From: Juglans regia
Lineage: Eukaryota; Streptophyta; Magnoliopsida; Fagales; Juglandaceae
NCBI RefSeq assembly: GCF_001411555.2
Contig: NC_049901.1
Location: 38,782,964-38,846,963, forward strand
Reading direction: 5' to 3'
Length of the DNA stretch: 64,000 nucleotides
Below the pieces are notes generated by a model. The model had not been told where the DNA came from and did no database searches. It saw only the letters and a list, made by a program, of their open reading frames with translations. The stretch's first letter is position 1; every line of letters begins with the position of its first letter. Position numbers and translations under genes: made by a program. Below, piece after piece: positions 23,060 to 35,889 of this stretch.

Positions 23060-26000
23060 GGTGGATCTTTGCCACTATGAAAATCTAACAGACATTGTGG
23101 AACTTCAATAAGGGGTATGCTTCCAAATGCATTATTGGAGGCTGCCCATTGCGCAATTCCAAGTGCGCATCGATTCTGGGTTCGATGTATTTTGATGCCT
23201 CCTAAGATTCAAAGTTGTTCAACATGAGTCTTGTGTCTCGGTTGATTCCTTCTGCTAGGCAGTCTTGGCTTTTTGTTGATTCATTCAATGCTTTTATTTT
23301 TCTTTGGGAGTCACCTTCTCCTTGGTTCAGATTGCAGCTAGTTAAGTGAGCTGCTACAATGAAAGATACTTCTTGGTTGTGATACCTGCCTATCGCCATT
23401 GATGTACTGCCACTTGATCTAACTGCTACATCAAAAGTTATGGAAGTTTGCTCTAGTTGGGGAGGGGTCCAATTAATATTTTGTTGCCAATCTTTCCATT
23501 CCCAAGCACTACAGTGGTCTCTAAAGGACTAGCTAACATTCATTATAAACTGATTTATGGTCATTTTTTTGGAGTTATGGACCACTTGATTTTGGTAGAA
23601 CTAGAGATTGTCCATTGCCACCATAACAAAAAGTTGGAATTTCTAGGTGTCATTTTTATCCATTTGGAGATGCGCTTCAAGATTTAGGATGCACATGATT
23701 TAGGTGCTGATGTCATGGTTGCCAATGGAGGAGAGATCAAGAGTCCAGGGGGATTATCTCCACAAAAATCTAGAATAGGGCAGTCAAGAAAAAGATGAGA
23801 GGTAGATTCTTCAGCCAAGTTACATATGGGGCAAACTGATTGGTCTTCTTGGAGTGATTGGTAGTTTTTTAGGAGATCATGGGTAGGAAGAATGTTATTG
23901 TAAATTTTCCACAGCAAGAGCTTTAGCTTATCTTGGATTTTTAGTTTCCAGATTTTCTTTTAGACTTGTGGATCGTTTATGCTTAGTTGGTTTACAAGAG
24001 CAGTGTAAGCTGATTTGACAGAGAAGTTTCCCAGCAAGTGATGCTTCCATATGGGCCTGCCACTAATTGTGTGGAAGTGAAGTTGGGCTAGGGTGATTTT
24101 CTCAATTTCATTGGTTGTGTTCTAAGAGAATAAGGCATTTAAGAGAACAAAGTTCCATCTCCTTGGTTCCTCAAGAGTTAGTTCAACTACTCTCAGTTGA
24201 GGGTCTTGGACAATGTTTGGAGATGAAGGAGTTGGGAGTGGTGGAGAAAGGGTAGGGATCTAGAGATCAGTCCAGGCCTTTGTATGGACCCTATTGTTGA
24301 TTTGAAAACACAGGTTGGATACTAAAAAGTCTCTTTGTTTGAGCAAAGGCTTATAGAAAGTAGAGTCCGAGGATTTCCCCTGAATAGACAGCCAAGAGTT
24401 TTGTTTCACATACTTATCCTTGATCAAGGTTTTCCAAAGAGCGGTGTCATTGTTCAAAAGGTTTCGGCCCAGTTTACAAAATAAGGCTTTATTAAAGTCT
24501 GAGGAAATTCTAATTCCTAAACCTCCATAGATTTTGGTTTACAGATGAACTTCCAAGAATTTTGGTGTGAAATTATGGGTTTTTTCTGGATTGAACCCCC
24601 ACCAAAATTTCATTAGAGCTTGATCAATTCTTTTTGTGATTGACCTCGGGATAAGGATGCTTGCCATCCAGTAGGTTGGAATGGAACTGGCCACTGACTT
24701 GATTAGGGTTGTTCTACCTGCTTGGGAAAAAAGTTTTAATTTCCAACCCAAGAGTTTTGCCTAGATTTTCTCCAACATCTCCTTATAATGGTCCCTGCCC
24801 ATCCTTTCAAAGCCTAAGGGGAGGCCCAAGTATTTTATTTTGGAAGAGGAGTTTTTCATATCAAGGATTTCTTTTATGGATCTGGAGTATGAGGCTAGAG
24901 AGTTTATGCTAAAATGGATTGAAGATTTATTTTTGTTGATCTTTTGACCCGACCAAGATTGGTACATGTTCAGACATCTAAGGAAAGCATTGGCATTGTG
25001 GATGGTAGCTTTGCTAAAAAGAATTAGATCATTCGCAAAAAGCAGATGGGTTATAGAGGGCCCACCTTTACTAACTCTGATGCCCTGCAGGTTGCCCTCA
25101 TTCTCTTCTTTGATGATAAGCCTAGAGAGAACTTCGCACCCAATTACGAAAAGGAATGGAGAAAGGGGGTCCCCCTGCCTTAGTCCTCTAGAGAGGTTGA
25201 AGTGACCTACAGGCTCCCCATTCACTACTACCGAGAAGGAGATCGTGGTTATGCATTCTTCAATCCACTTTATCCAATTAGGGTGAAATCCAAGGGACGT
25301 TAAAATGCTTAAAAAAAATCTCCATTCCATAAGATCAAAGGCTTTCTCCATATCAATCTTTACAGCCATAATCCTCTTTTGTCGTCTTTTTTTATGTGGT
25401 GGAAGATCTCTTGGGCTACGATAGTATTTTCTTGGATGATTTTCCCTGGAATGAAGGCTGATTGTTGTGGGGAAATGACCTTGTGGAGCACTTTTTTAAG
25501 CCTGTTTGGGAGAATTTTTGCAATCACTTTAATGCCTTGCCCAATGATGAAGAAATTCTTAATGAGTTTAAAATAGTCTTCTTTTACAATTTTTCAGTAG
25601 AATTTGTAGAAGAAGCATCTAAAGTCATCAGGACCAGGGGCCATGGAGGAAGGAGTTTGTTTTATAGTGGAAGTAATTTCCTCATCGTTAGGGATTTGAC
25701 AGGAAATTATTATCCTGTATTGAAATCTTGTGAGGGAACAGGTCATCCAACTCGTTTGTCAGATTGGGGTCGAAAGTGTTGTAGATGTTTTGGAAATGAT
25801 CAATGAACATTTTGTGAATGCTGTGAGTATCATGGACCCAGTGGTTTGATTGGTCCTTAAGGCTGTGTATGAGATTTCTCCTTCTTCTCATGGTGGAGGA
25901 CATATGGAAGAATTTGGTGTTCAGGTCTGTGGCGGTGAGCCATTAAAGTCGGGGTTTTTGTTTCCAAAGAATTTCCTCCATTTTGAGTTGTTCATTGAGA

Positions 26001-26987
26001 CAGGTAACCAGGCTATCCTCAAGAAGCATGGAATCTTCAGAGGGATTAAGCTTTTGGACAGGTATGAGCTGTTGGTTGAGCTCTCTAATACGGGTTTGGA
26101 TATAGCCAAAGTGCTGTCCATTCCAGATTTTTAATGCAGATTTGACTACATTAAGCTTCTAAACTAGAACAAATTCGGTGGGCCCTCAATGGCTCCATTC
26201 CAAGAATTTTTCACTACTGTCAGACTACTAGGGTCACTTGCCCAAAAATCTTGTAATTTAAAAAATCTATTAGGATTTTTTTACCACTAGTGTCCAACAG
26301 CAAGGGGGCATGGTTCGATGATTGGATTGGAAAATGAAAAATCCTAGCATCTAGGAAGAGGTTAGTCCAATGTGAATTTGTAACTCCTCTGTCAAGTCTT
26401 TCTCTAATGTGATTTTTGCCATATCTTTTGTTAGACCAAGTGCACTTTGGGCCCGAGAAACCTAAGTCAACCATACCATTTTGATTCATAAAGTGACTTA
26501 ATCCATTAGGCTAAGAAGAAGAGGCAAAAACTTCCCACCAAATTTTTCAAATTGATTGAGGATAGCATTAAAGTCTCCTAGAGGGAAACTCAAGGCAATT
26601 CTATTAAGAAGATCCCAGAAGACAATTTTTTCCCTAGGCTGAGCTAGACAATATACAAAGAGCAACAACCAAGGTACATAAACAGGATCAGAGTACACCA
26701 TAAAAGCCATTACATTATTGGAAATATATACAAGTTCCATGTCCAAGCCAGGACGCCACATATACAAAAGGCCTCTATATTTTTTTAGGGGTGGTACATG
26801 CAGAAATAAAGAAAAATTTAATTTATTCACAACACCAATTGTTTTTTCATCATTCAAAATTGTTTCCTTAAGGAGATGCATAAACCACTACCAATGCTCC
26901 CAAGATGGTGGGACTGATTTGTGCCCTCAAACAACACACTGTAGAGGGTCGAGCAATCCCTCTGCAGTTCCAACATAGCAGCTTCAT
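23060..26987 (-). pseudogene. LINE ORF2 (endonuclease, reverse transcriptase, zf-RVT, RNase H), broken
   Basis: Starts at ATG 26987 with KLLCWNCRGIARPST, the standard L1 endonuclease opening. The endonuclease end is at about 26480-26220 (GFSGPKCTWSNKRYG, RERLDRGV, SSNHAPLL). The reverse transcriptase is at about 25470-24540 (SAFIPGKIIQENTIVAQEI, KIDMEKAFDLMEW, SRGLRQGDPLSPFLF, LLFANDLILFSK). The zf-RVT zinc motif is at 23830-23760 (CPICNLAEESTSHLFLDC) and RNase H residues are near 23440 (TFDVAVRSSG). The catalytic FADD reads FAND, and the endonuclease SDH reads SNH. Several stops and frameshifts occur. The element is inactive. Confidence 0.9.
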
Positions 26988-26995
26988 GACTGATT

Positions 26996-27351
26996 TGTAA
27001 TGGACCTCTTCAGTGACTTATTCGAGATGTCAATCTCCAAGAATGAGAAGAGAAGAGAAAGAGAATAGAAAGAAGAAGAATCAGATAGGAGGAATGATCA
27101 ATAAACCTTTCATACCTTTCTCTTTATTCATACGGTATTTATATTCATCATTGTGTTACATGACACCGTTTCACTACCACTTAAGGCCTCTACTTACAAC
27201 TTAAATGACACCAATTTATTACATTGTTCTCAACGACAGACGTTTAGTTGATTAGTAATTCAACTAATTTAACTGTATTACAAAATGTCGTTTAACACTA
27301 CAGATCTTCATAACAGCAGCACGGACTCCTCATAACAGCAGCTCCTTAAAC
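26996..27351 (-). repeat. 3' LTR of the gypsy element
   Basis: 356 bp. Followed on the plus strand by CTCCTCCCCTTCAAAG, the complement of the polypurine tract that primes plus-strand synthesis. Confidence 0.95.
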
Positions 27352-27407
27352 ACTCCTCCCCTTCAAAGCACCTTGCTCACAAGGTGGGGAAATTTCTCCC
27401 TAAGCTT

Positions 27408-30400
27408 CTAGTATGACTCCCATGTGGCATCCTCTGGTGCAGCCCCTTGCCATTGAACTAGAACTTCCACCAAAGCTCTATTGTTCACCTTCCTACTTCT
27501 CCTCTGCAGAACCAGCTGTGGCTCAGGCTGTATTTCTCCCTCTTCATCAACTGGTGGCAAGGTTGACAATGGGGAAATATGTTGGCCTAACTTCTTCTTT
27601 AAAGAAGAAACATGAAAAACAGGATGTAAACGAGATTGAGATGGCAGATCCAATTTATAAGCAACCTTTCCAATCCTGTTTAATATCTGAAATGGGCCAT
27701 AAAACTTAGGTGACAGCTTCATATTTCTTCTAACCGCAAGGGAACTTTGTCTATAAGGTTGAGGCTTTAAGAATACCCAATCTCCCACTGAAAACTCCCT
27801 CTCAGTGTGCCTTTTATCAAAAAATAGTTTCATTCTCTCCTGAGCCAGTATCAAGTTATTCTTCAAAACTGCCAAAATTTCTTCTCTGGTTCTGAGTAAC
27901 TCTTCCACAGCCTGATTTTGAGATATACCAGGAATATACTGCTGTAATTTCACGGGAGGAACACCATACACTGCCTCATATCGTGTCATTTTTGTTGAAG
28001 CATGACAGGTGGTATTATACCACCATTCTGCAAGTGGTAGCCACTCAAACCAGCCCTTAGGCTTATCACCTGAGAAGCACCTTAAAAAGTGTTCCAAACA
28101 CTTGTTTACTGCCTCAGTTTGACCATCAGTTTGTGGATGGTAAGCTAAAGAGTAAGACAAGTTAACTCCCTGCAATTTAAAGAACTCCTTCCAGAATGAA
28201 CTTGTGAAAGTTGCCCCTCGATCAGAAACAATGCTGCTGGGCATCCCATGCAGCTTGAAAATATTATTTAGAAACAATGCAGCAATCGTTGCTGCTGTAA
28301 AAGGATGTTTTAAGGCTAAAATATGTGCATACTTTGATAGCCTATCCACCACCACCATCACTACAGAAAATCCTTTTGATATTGGCAGTCCTTCAACAAA
28401 ATCCATAGACACATCAGTCCATATTTGTTGAGGAATGGGCAAGGGCTGTAACAAACCAGCGGGCAAAATATTCTCACTCTTGTTTCTTTGACAAACTTCA
28501 CATTCACGATTAAACTTCTTTACTTCTATCTTCAAACCAGGCCAATAAAAGTTTATTCTTGCCCTATGCAAGGATTTGTGAAATCCTGAATGTTCAGCCA
28601 ATGGGCTTGCATGAATGTAGTGTAAAACTTTCAGCTTCAATTCTGAACAATTGGGAATGTAAATCCTCTCTTTCTTAAAGAGAATGCCTTGTTTAAGAGT
28701 CAAGTTTGAAGGAGATTGACCTTGTTGAAATTCATTCAGCAGCTGCTTAATAACTGGATCTTTGTCATAAGCCTTTCGAATTTCTTCAAGCCATGTTGGA
28801 TTAGGAACAGAAATTGCATTCAATGACATAAGGTCTTCACACTCATTCTTTCTGGACAAGGCATCTGCTACTTTATTATCCACCCCTTTCTTGTATTCAA
28901 TGGTAAACTCATAGCCCAAAAGTTTTGCAAGCCATCTTTGTTGAGCCGCTGTGCCCACTTTCTGCTCAAGCAGATACTTCAAACTATGGTGGTCTGTTCT
29001 CACCACAAAGGTACCACCAAGAAGGTAAGGTCTCCATTTTTTTACTGCAAGCACCAATGCCAAAAACTCCTTTTCATATGTTGACAACAATAAGTTCTTC
29101 CCTTTCAAAGCTTGGCTCAAGAAGGCTAAAGGCCTTTGGTCTTGCATCAACACAGCCCCCACTCCATTTGCACAAGCATCACATTCAATAATAAAACCCT
29201 TTGTAAAGTCTGGCAATGCTAAAACTGGTGGGCTAGTAACAGCAGCCTTTAATTCCTCAAATGCTTTTGTAGCTTCTGAGTTCCACACAAAAGCATCTTT
29301 CTTCAATAAAGCTGTTAATGGTGCAGCTATAAGCCCATAGCATTTAATGAACTTTCTGTAGTAACCTGTCAAACCAAGAAAGCCCCTCAGACCTTTCACG
29401 TTCTTTGGCAGAGGCCAACTGATCATGGCTTCTAACTTCTTTGGATCTGCTTTAACTCCTCCCTTTGAAATCAAATGGCCAAGATACTCAATCTCCTCAC
29501 TAGCAAAATGACACTTTGACCTCTTGGCATACAACTTCTGCAGCTCCAAGATTTCCAACATAGCAGATAAATGTTGACAATGAAACTCTATATCCTTACT
29601 ATACACAAGGATATCATCAAAAAAAATAATTACAAATTTCCTTAAAAATGGCCTAAATACATCATTTATGAGGCCTTGGAATGTTGAAGGTGCATTTGTG
29701 AGACCAAAGGGCATTACAAGAAATTCATAATGCCCTTCATGTGTTCTAAATGCTGTTTTAGGAATATCATCATCCCTCATTCGTATTTGATGATAGCCTG
29801 ATCTCAGATCAAGCTTAGAAAAAATTGCTGCTCCAAACAATTCATCAATTAATTCACTACAACAGGTATGGAATACTTATCTTTTATTGTAGCCTCGTTG
29901 AGAACCCTGTAATTGATGCACATCCTCCAAGAGCCATCTGCTTTCTTCACTAACAGAACAGGAGATGAAAAAGGAGACTGGCTTGGCCTTATAACACCAG
30001 TTAGCAGCAATTCTTTGACTATCTTCTCAAGTTCAGCCTTCTGGTAATAAGGATATCTGTATGGCCTTACACTTACAGGCACAGATCCTTGCTTCAGATT
30101 AATTTGGTGATCATGTGATCTTTGAGGAGGCAAGCCACTTGGTTCCTCAAAAACCTTGCTGAACCTACTCAGCAACTGTGTTATCATCTCAGGTTCTTGA
30201 ACAGAATCTTCTTGAGAATTTATTGAAATCATATGCAAGAACATACTTCGATGTTCCAGTCCAGTTATACTAGAAATGTCAGCATCGTTAATAACAAGGT
30301 TACAAGGAAAAGATAAGCCTTGCCAAGATATAGCTCTTCCTTCAACTTAGAATTGCATTCGCAACTTCTGAAAATCCCAAAGAATAGGCCCTAGAGACAA

Positions 30401-30658
30401 TAACCATTGCACCCCTAAAACAACATCACAACTCCCTAACTCCAATGTACAAAAATCTGATACAATTGTTGCGCCTTGAATCTGAATTTCCATTGCACTA
30501 CACACTCATTCACTACTAACCACATCTTCATTGGCAATTTTAACTTGCACAGGGTTGGCTTTGTGTAAACATAATCCTGAGTTAACAGCCACCATAGTAT
30601 CCACAAAGTTGTGGGTACTACCACTGTCAATAAGTATTAATACTTCTCTCTTCTTTAA
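27408..30658 (-). pseudogene. Gypsy pol: protease, reverse transcriptase, RNase H, integrase, chromodomain
   Basis: Continues in the gag frame after TAG at about 30661. Protease active site LIDSGSTHNFV lies near 30630. Reverse transcriptase starts before 29850; a frameshift near 29850 precedes an 810-codon open frame (29840-27408). In that frame FFDD is at residues 73-76, RNase H near 215-340 (ECDACANGVGAVLMQ), the integrase HHCC finger near 430-475 (CEVCQRNKS), the DDE core near 490-600 (WTDVSMDFVEGLP, SIVSDRGATF, YHPQTDGQTEAVNK) and a chromodomain at the end (VLVQWQGAAPEDATWESY). Stops occur near 30505 and 30350, and the TAG at the end truncates the chromodomain tail. The 810-codon open stretch shows that decay is recent. 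Confidence 0.95.
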
Positions 30659-31855
30659 CTATCCAATAACCTTCATGGTTTTAGGACTTGGTGTTCCCAT
30701 CATTGCTTGAATCGAAATGGAAGCAATCTGAGCAGGTCCAGGCAATTGATCCTGCTCCTCTTCAATACTCTGATCAGGTTCCAATTCTGCCAAACCATCC
30801 TCCCCTTCTACAAAATCCATACCCTCCATCACATACAACTTAGGTCTAGCACATTTGTGGCCTGGATGCCACTTGTCCTCACAGAAATAACACAGGCCCT
30901 TCTTCCTTCGATCTTGCATCTGAGCTTCAAAAATTCTCTGATATGGCATTCTTGAAATGGGTTGGCCTTTAGGAGCACCCAAGATTGAGTTGGAAGGACC
31001 AGGCTTATTGGTATTTCCATTCCATAACTGTTGGTGGCCTTCAAAAGAATTACTTTTCCAAGACTTTTTAGTGCTCCACACATACTGTTCTTGGATTTTA
31101 GCTAGGCCAAATGCATCATTCAAGTTAGACGGCTTCAACATTCTGACTGGCAACCTTATTTCATCTCTCAACCCACTAAGAAAACATCTTAGTTTGTTTT
31201 TCTCAGAGATGTCTTTTATTCTGTTGGAAAGCAATTCAAATTCAGTTTTATAAGTGGTAACATAACTCACTTGCTTCAATCTTGTCAAGGATTCCATAGG
31301 ATCATCATATGGAGATGACCCAAACCTTACTTGCAAGGCTTGAACAAACTCGTCCCACGAATGGAAAACACCTGCTTCACTCGCATCCTGGAACCAAATT
31401 AAAGCTTCATCATCTAAATGAAAAGAAGCTATAAAGATTCTTTGACCTGGGGGAATTTGATGGAAGAGGAAATACTGATTCACTCTATACACCCAAGCCG
31501 ACGGATTATGCCCAGAAAATCTTGGAATCTCCAACCTAACACCTTTGGGTCACCCTCTATCACCCAACTCCTTATAATGAGTCTCACCAACACCTTCAAG
31601 AGTCGTATCATGTCCATTTATATTCCCAACCAAATCACCATTACCTCTTGCATTGTTCACTGACAGTCTTGTAAGCTGCTGCAAGATTTCAGCCATTCTT
31701 TGATCTTGAGCTTCCGGATCATTTCTTGCGGTTTCTTGTTGTTGCACTAGAATTGAAATAGTATCTTCAAGTTGTTCCTGTTGTCTATCATGTTGTTGCC
31801 TTAATTGAACCAATGCTTCATTTAACTAAGAAAAAGATCGAGTCCCTTCTGCCAT
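30659..31855 (-). pseudogene. Gypsy gag, interrupted by in-frame stops
   Basis: ATG 31855-31853 starts just past the primer site. The frame is open except for TAG near 31826 and TGA near 31550. A coiled-coil-like glutamine-rich start precedes the retrotransposon gag domain (RFSGHNPSAWVYRVNQYF, ALIWFQDASEAG, WDEFVQALQVRFG) and a CCHC knuckle CYFCEDKWHPGHKC near 30890. Gag forms the particle that packages element RNA. Confidence 0.9.
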
Positions 31856-31871
31856 GGCTCTGGATACCAAC

Positions 31872-32241
31872 TGTAATGGGCCTCTTCAGTGACTTATTCG
31901 AGATGTCAATCTCCAAGAATGAGAAGAGAAGAGAAAGAGAATAGAAAGAAGAAGAATCAGATAGAAGGAATGATCAATAAACCTTTCATACATTTCTCTT
32001 TATTTATACGGTATTTATATTCATCATTGTGTTACGTGACACCGTTTCACTACCACTTAAGGCTTCTACTTACAACTTAAACGACACCACTTTATTACAT
32101 TGTTCTCAACTACAGACGTTTAGTTGATTAATAATTCAACTAATTTAACTGTATTACAAAATGTCGTTTAACACTACAGATCTTCATAACAGCAGCACGG
32201 ACTTCTCATAACAGCAGCCTTCCTAACAGCAGCTCCTTACA
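31872..32241 (-). repeat. 5' LTR of the gypsy element
   Basis: 370 bp. Matches 26996-27351 throughout, with about a dozen substitutions and an extra copy of a TCCTAACAGCAGC unit near its right end. Confidence 0.95.
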
Positions 32242-33167
32242 TGATTTGGTGGCAGATTTGGCTCTGCCGCCGTAGCCTTATCATTAAACACAGAGGAGAT
32301 GTGGGTCTTAGGGTTACCGTCAGGAGCCGACTTAGGAGTAACCTTAGTGGCGTCGATTTGATGAAGCTCCTTTCCATGGAGGAATTTTCTTCTGCTGAGC
32401 GCTTTCCTACTGGATCTATTTGCCTTGATTAACGATGCTAATGAATCGTTCCCATCCTCGAATCCTTTAGCTTGCAGGTACGCTGATCTCTTCTTTGGTG
32501 GGATCTCGACCTCCAGATGGGTTCACTCACACTTCTTTGAATTTGGTAGGGTCTCTGGTGGGCTGCGGGGAGGGGATTTTAGGGTTTCAGGGATGGTAAG
32601 GATTGGGAATTCGGTGCTGAGGTTGAGTGGTTGAGTCGGGGGGAAGGGGCAGACGAGTGGGATGGGGGCCTGGGTTCATGGGTTATGTTCTTTCGCAACA
32701 AAAGAACATTGATGTGCTCTGTGTGGATTTTGAAAATTTTCCTATAGAGATTCTTGAGATGAACATGACTTGAATGGAGAAGGGAGTGGCGGCTTTAATC
32801 TACTCTTTGATAGGTGTGAATGGAGGGGATTTGCATTGAAAGCATTGAATGGGGTTACCAATCGCATAATGGGCCACTGTTCATCTTCTTAAATAGGATG
32901 TGTTGCTAGAAGTTCTGCACTGAGCCTCTGGTTTTCCGCACGAGCAATTGCAACAGGCCAATGACCCGTGCACTGAGTGCCTGCAAAAATGTGGATTGCA
33001 GTGCTTTGGTTTTCGGCTATGGTGAAGCAGGGACTAATCTCTGTAAACATTTTTTCTTTCCCTTTGTTTGTTGGATTTTTAAGCATGGGATTCTGATGGT
33101 GTTGTTGATCTGCTTCAGTCTCCCTGATGCGGACTGGGGACAGAGTGGGTACCAGTGGGATGCATCC

Positions 33168-33872
33168 CTAGTTTTCACATTGATTGCCTCCATGCGGATC
33201 GTTTCTTCTGAAGACCATATTCTCGGCTCTCATCCATGTTCCAAATTGCAAGACTTCGGGAAGAACTACAAATGTGGGGCATGACTGAGCTAGATGGCCT
33301 AAGCAGCTACATGCATAGTAGAAGTCAGAGAGCCTTTCATACTTTATCAGAATTTTTCTCAGTTGTCTGTTCGGTATTGCCAGATCGAAACCTTCGGGTA
33401 TGGGCTTCTCTATGTTGATTTCCACATTGATCCTGAGGTACCTCTGCAGTGTACACCAAAGATGGACGCTTTATCCATCTCTGAGGTTACCTAAAATCTT
33501 TCCAGTGGACTGAATAGTATAGAGCCACCTCGTTGATGCTAAGCCCCGGTGGCCATTGCCTAAGAACCATATGATAACCCTTAAAGTTCCAAGGCCTATT
33601 TGCTCTTTGTCTTGTTGGTTTGGAAATGTAAAGAGAAAAGTATTGACATCAATATCTTCAATTATAAGGCCCACGATGAAGCTCCAAACGGCTTTTATTG
33701 TGGCATGAAAGGTATTCTTGTTTAATGGTTTGGAGGAGATCAGTTTACCTACTAGTGTGAGATTGGAGAAATGGTTGACAGGGGCTGCTTCGGGTTCCAA
33801 TTGCATATCACTCCATGTCATCACTTGAGCTTGTCTTATGAGTGCTTCAATCTCAAGTTGCTGGGATGCCAT
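33168..33872 (-). pseudogene. LINE ORF1 (DUF4283 and CCHC zinc knuckle), broken
   Basis: Starts MASQQLEIEALIRQAQ. The DUF4283 nucleic-acid-binding region follows (NLTLVGKLISSKPLNKNTF, then VNTFLFTFPNQQDKEQIG). In a different frame come IPNRQLRKILIKYERLSDFYYA and a zinc knuckle CSCLGHLAQSC. ORF1 proteins coat LINE RNA. At least one frameshift separates the halves near 33440. The rest of ORF1 up to the gypsy insertion (33167-32247) is too decayed to read. Confidence 0.8.
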
Positions 33873-34204
33873 TGCTAGTGAGCAGGGGAATTTTTATGTT
33901 GTGTAAGGGGGTGAAAGTGGGCTGGGATTTGGCTTAACGATGTTGTTTGTCAATAGTGTTGTATGGGGGGATGTTGGTGAGGGAGTGTTGAAGAGGGTAT
34001 GGTTCGGAGTTGGGGGATTTTGGCAGGTGGTTTGTCCTTAAGGTGGGGAGATACTACATAGAGGGGAAAACCCAAACTAGAGGTAGAGAGAAACTCATCT
34101 TAGAGAGAGAGTTGGGCAAGCATTGAAGAGCAATTGATTGGTCCTCAACCGAGATAAGAAGAAAGAAAAATAAAACATGGAAATTTAATAGGAAAAGTAG
34201 TTAG

Positions 34205-34785
34205 GAAGGGAGAGAGTCAAAAGAGGGAGATTAGGCAGTTTGGTTGGTTCTCTTTGTTGATGGAAAAAAAAATTGATGGTTGCGTATGTCGTTGCATTCT
34301 TTTTCAGTTTCCTATTTACTGCCTGTGAATAAAAACTTGCATTGCCTTCCCCCCGTCTTCTCATTTCTAATGGGCAAAATCAACCCACTAGAACTTGGGT
34401 TCCTTCCACCAGCTAAGTGTATGATGAGACCAAAGATCACAACTTTTAGGCCCTGTTTGGATGTTGAGCTAGGTTGAGATGAGTTGAATTTTTTATGAAT
34501 AGTAGTGAGTTGAGATAATAAAGTGAGTTTTGTGAAACCCACCTAAGATGAGTTTGGAAGGAAGGGAGAGAGTAAAAGAGGGAGATTAAGCAGTTTGGTT
34601 GGTTCTCTTCATTGATGGTTGCATATGTTGTTGCATTCTTTTTCAATTTCCTATTTACTGCCTGTGAATAAAAACTTGCATTGCCTTCCCATCTTCTCAT
34701 TTCTAATGGGCAAAATCAGCCCACTAGAACTTGGGTTCCTTCCACTAGCTCAAGTGTACGATGAGACCAAAGATCATGACTTTTA
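34205..34785. repeat. Direct duplication (about 230 bp x2) separated by a MITE fragment
   Basis: Unit 1 (34205-34447) and unit 2 (34561-34785) share GGGAGATTA, GCAGTTTGGTTGGTTCTCT, TTTCCTATTTACTGCCTGTG, AATGGGCAAAATCA and TGGGTTCCTTCCAC in order. Between them, 34449-34560 starts GGCCCTGTTTGGATGTTGAG, a Tourist-like MITE end preceded by TTA. The opposite MITE end is missing, so the fragment was truncated or swallowed by the duplication. Confidence 0.8.
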
Positions 34786-35889
34786 ATTTTATATATTCTA
34801 TTATGCTCATGTTTTTTATGAACGAGGACAATGAGGTAAGGGAAGTGGAAACTTCTACTAAAAACACCAAAACAATTGATTGCAACATCTCTTTATTGGG
34901 TGTGGTCTTCGATCATAATATTTTGGTCCCTACTCGTTAGACGTAGGCTTGCAATCTATTTGGGTTGGGTTTTTTTCTTCCCTCTCTGTTCTAGTAAGAT
35001 GTTTTATCACAAAAGTCTCCCCTGTCAATTTAATTTCAACGGGTAGAAGGGTTTTGCACCCCTTTTCTATATTGAATATCGATTTAAGTTAGAACCTAAT
35101 CAAAGCTTTAACATTTGAGTTTATCTACAATTTCCAGTATAATGATCTTTATAGGAATACAAATCTTAAAATTATTTAAGCATAAAAACATGCACTGCAC
35201 CATTAGATGTCCTTTTGAATTGATGTTAAACATACAAATACACAACATAACAGAGGTTGCAACTTAAACTTGTGCAAATGTAATTTCTATATACATAATT
35301 TCTACAAATAAAATGCAATGACATGATTTCTATATATAAGCACCTTGTGTAGATACCAAACCGCCAGGCAAAGTTGGTGACTCAAACATTTTGCTTTCAT
35401 TACAAAATGGAAATCGAAATATAGACAAAGTAAAAGTCACAATGTCTCCTAATATAACCTTCAATCGACCAGCAAATCATGTTTCCTTCCATGTGAGGAA
35501 GTAAAATCCAAATTTCTACAAAACATAAAGCCTCTTAAAATCAGTGATAAGGAAAAGCAAAAAGGAAAGTGCTCTTTCTATCATAAGAAATCAAAATTCT
35601 GCGAAACATGAGGCCTCTTAAAATTAGTTATAAGGAAAAGCAAAAGGGAAAGTGCTCTTTTGATCAGAAGAAATCTAGAGTGGACTACAACATCATTATG
35701 TAAGATCAAAACAACAAGTCCTTGATATCTTAAGAGAAATGGCAACTAGAACAATCACCTAAATGCCAATAGCTTAAAGCCTTGAGTCATTCCTCATCAA
35801 CATAACTAAAACTTGATTTTGGATCAAATTCTAAAAAAAGAAAACACATGATGATTATTAAATGATAAAAATAATAAACATTATTAAAA
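34786..35889. other. AT-rich non-coding interval with an 85-bp duplication
   Basis: No gene seen. About 35507-35589 is repeated at about 35590-35672 (AAAAT...AGTxATAAGGAAAAGCAAAA and GGAAAGTGCTCTTT in each copy) with around 90% identity. Confidence 0.7.

Larger units (their letters stand above)
26996..32241 (-). mobile_element. Ty3/gypsy chromovirus inserted in the LINE
   Basis: 5.25 kb, minus strand. LTRs are 31872-32241 (5', 370 bp) and 26996-27351 (3', 356 bp), about 97% alike by eye; both begin TGTAATGG and end TTACA or AAACA on the plus strand. A perfect TGATT duplication lies at 26991-26995 and 32242-32246. The primer-binding site beside the 5' LTR reads TTGGTATCCAGAGCC on the minus strand (initiator-Met type with one extra C). 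The polypurine tract is at 27352-27370. Gag and pol share one frame in most places. A C-terminal chromodomain-like stretch, short LTRs and small size suggest the Reina or Tekay part of the chromoviruses. Confidence 0.95.
22968..34120 (-). mobile_element. Full-length L1-type LINE, interrupted by a Ty3/gypsy insertion
   Basis: A perfect 15-bp target-site duplication CATTGAAGAGCAATT flanks it at 22953-22967 and 34121-34135. The poly(A) tail is the T run at 22969-22981, so the element is on the minus strand, with ORF1 at 33872-33168 and ORF2 at 26987-about 23060. Removing the gypsy element plus one 5-bp duplication leaves about 5.9 kb, a normal length for a plant L1. Both ORFs are broken and the reverse transcriptase has lost a catalytic aspartate. 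Confidence 0.9.

Noticed and set aside
27413..31663. Plus-strand ORFs across the gypsy element
   Set aside because: Antisense shadows of gag and pol; none carries an independent domain.
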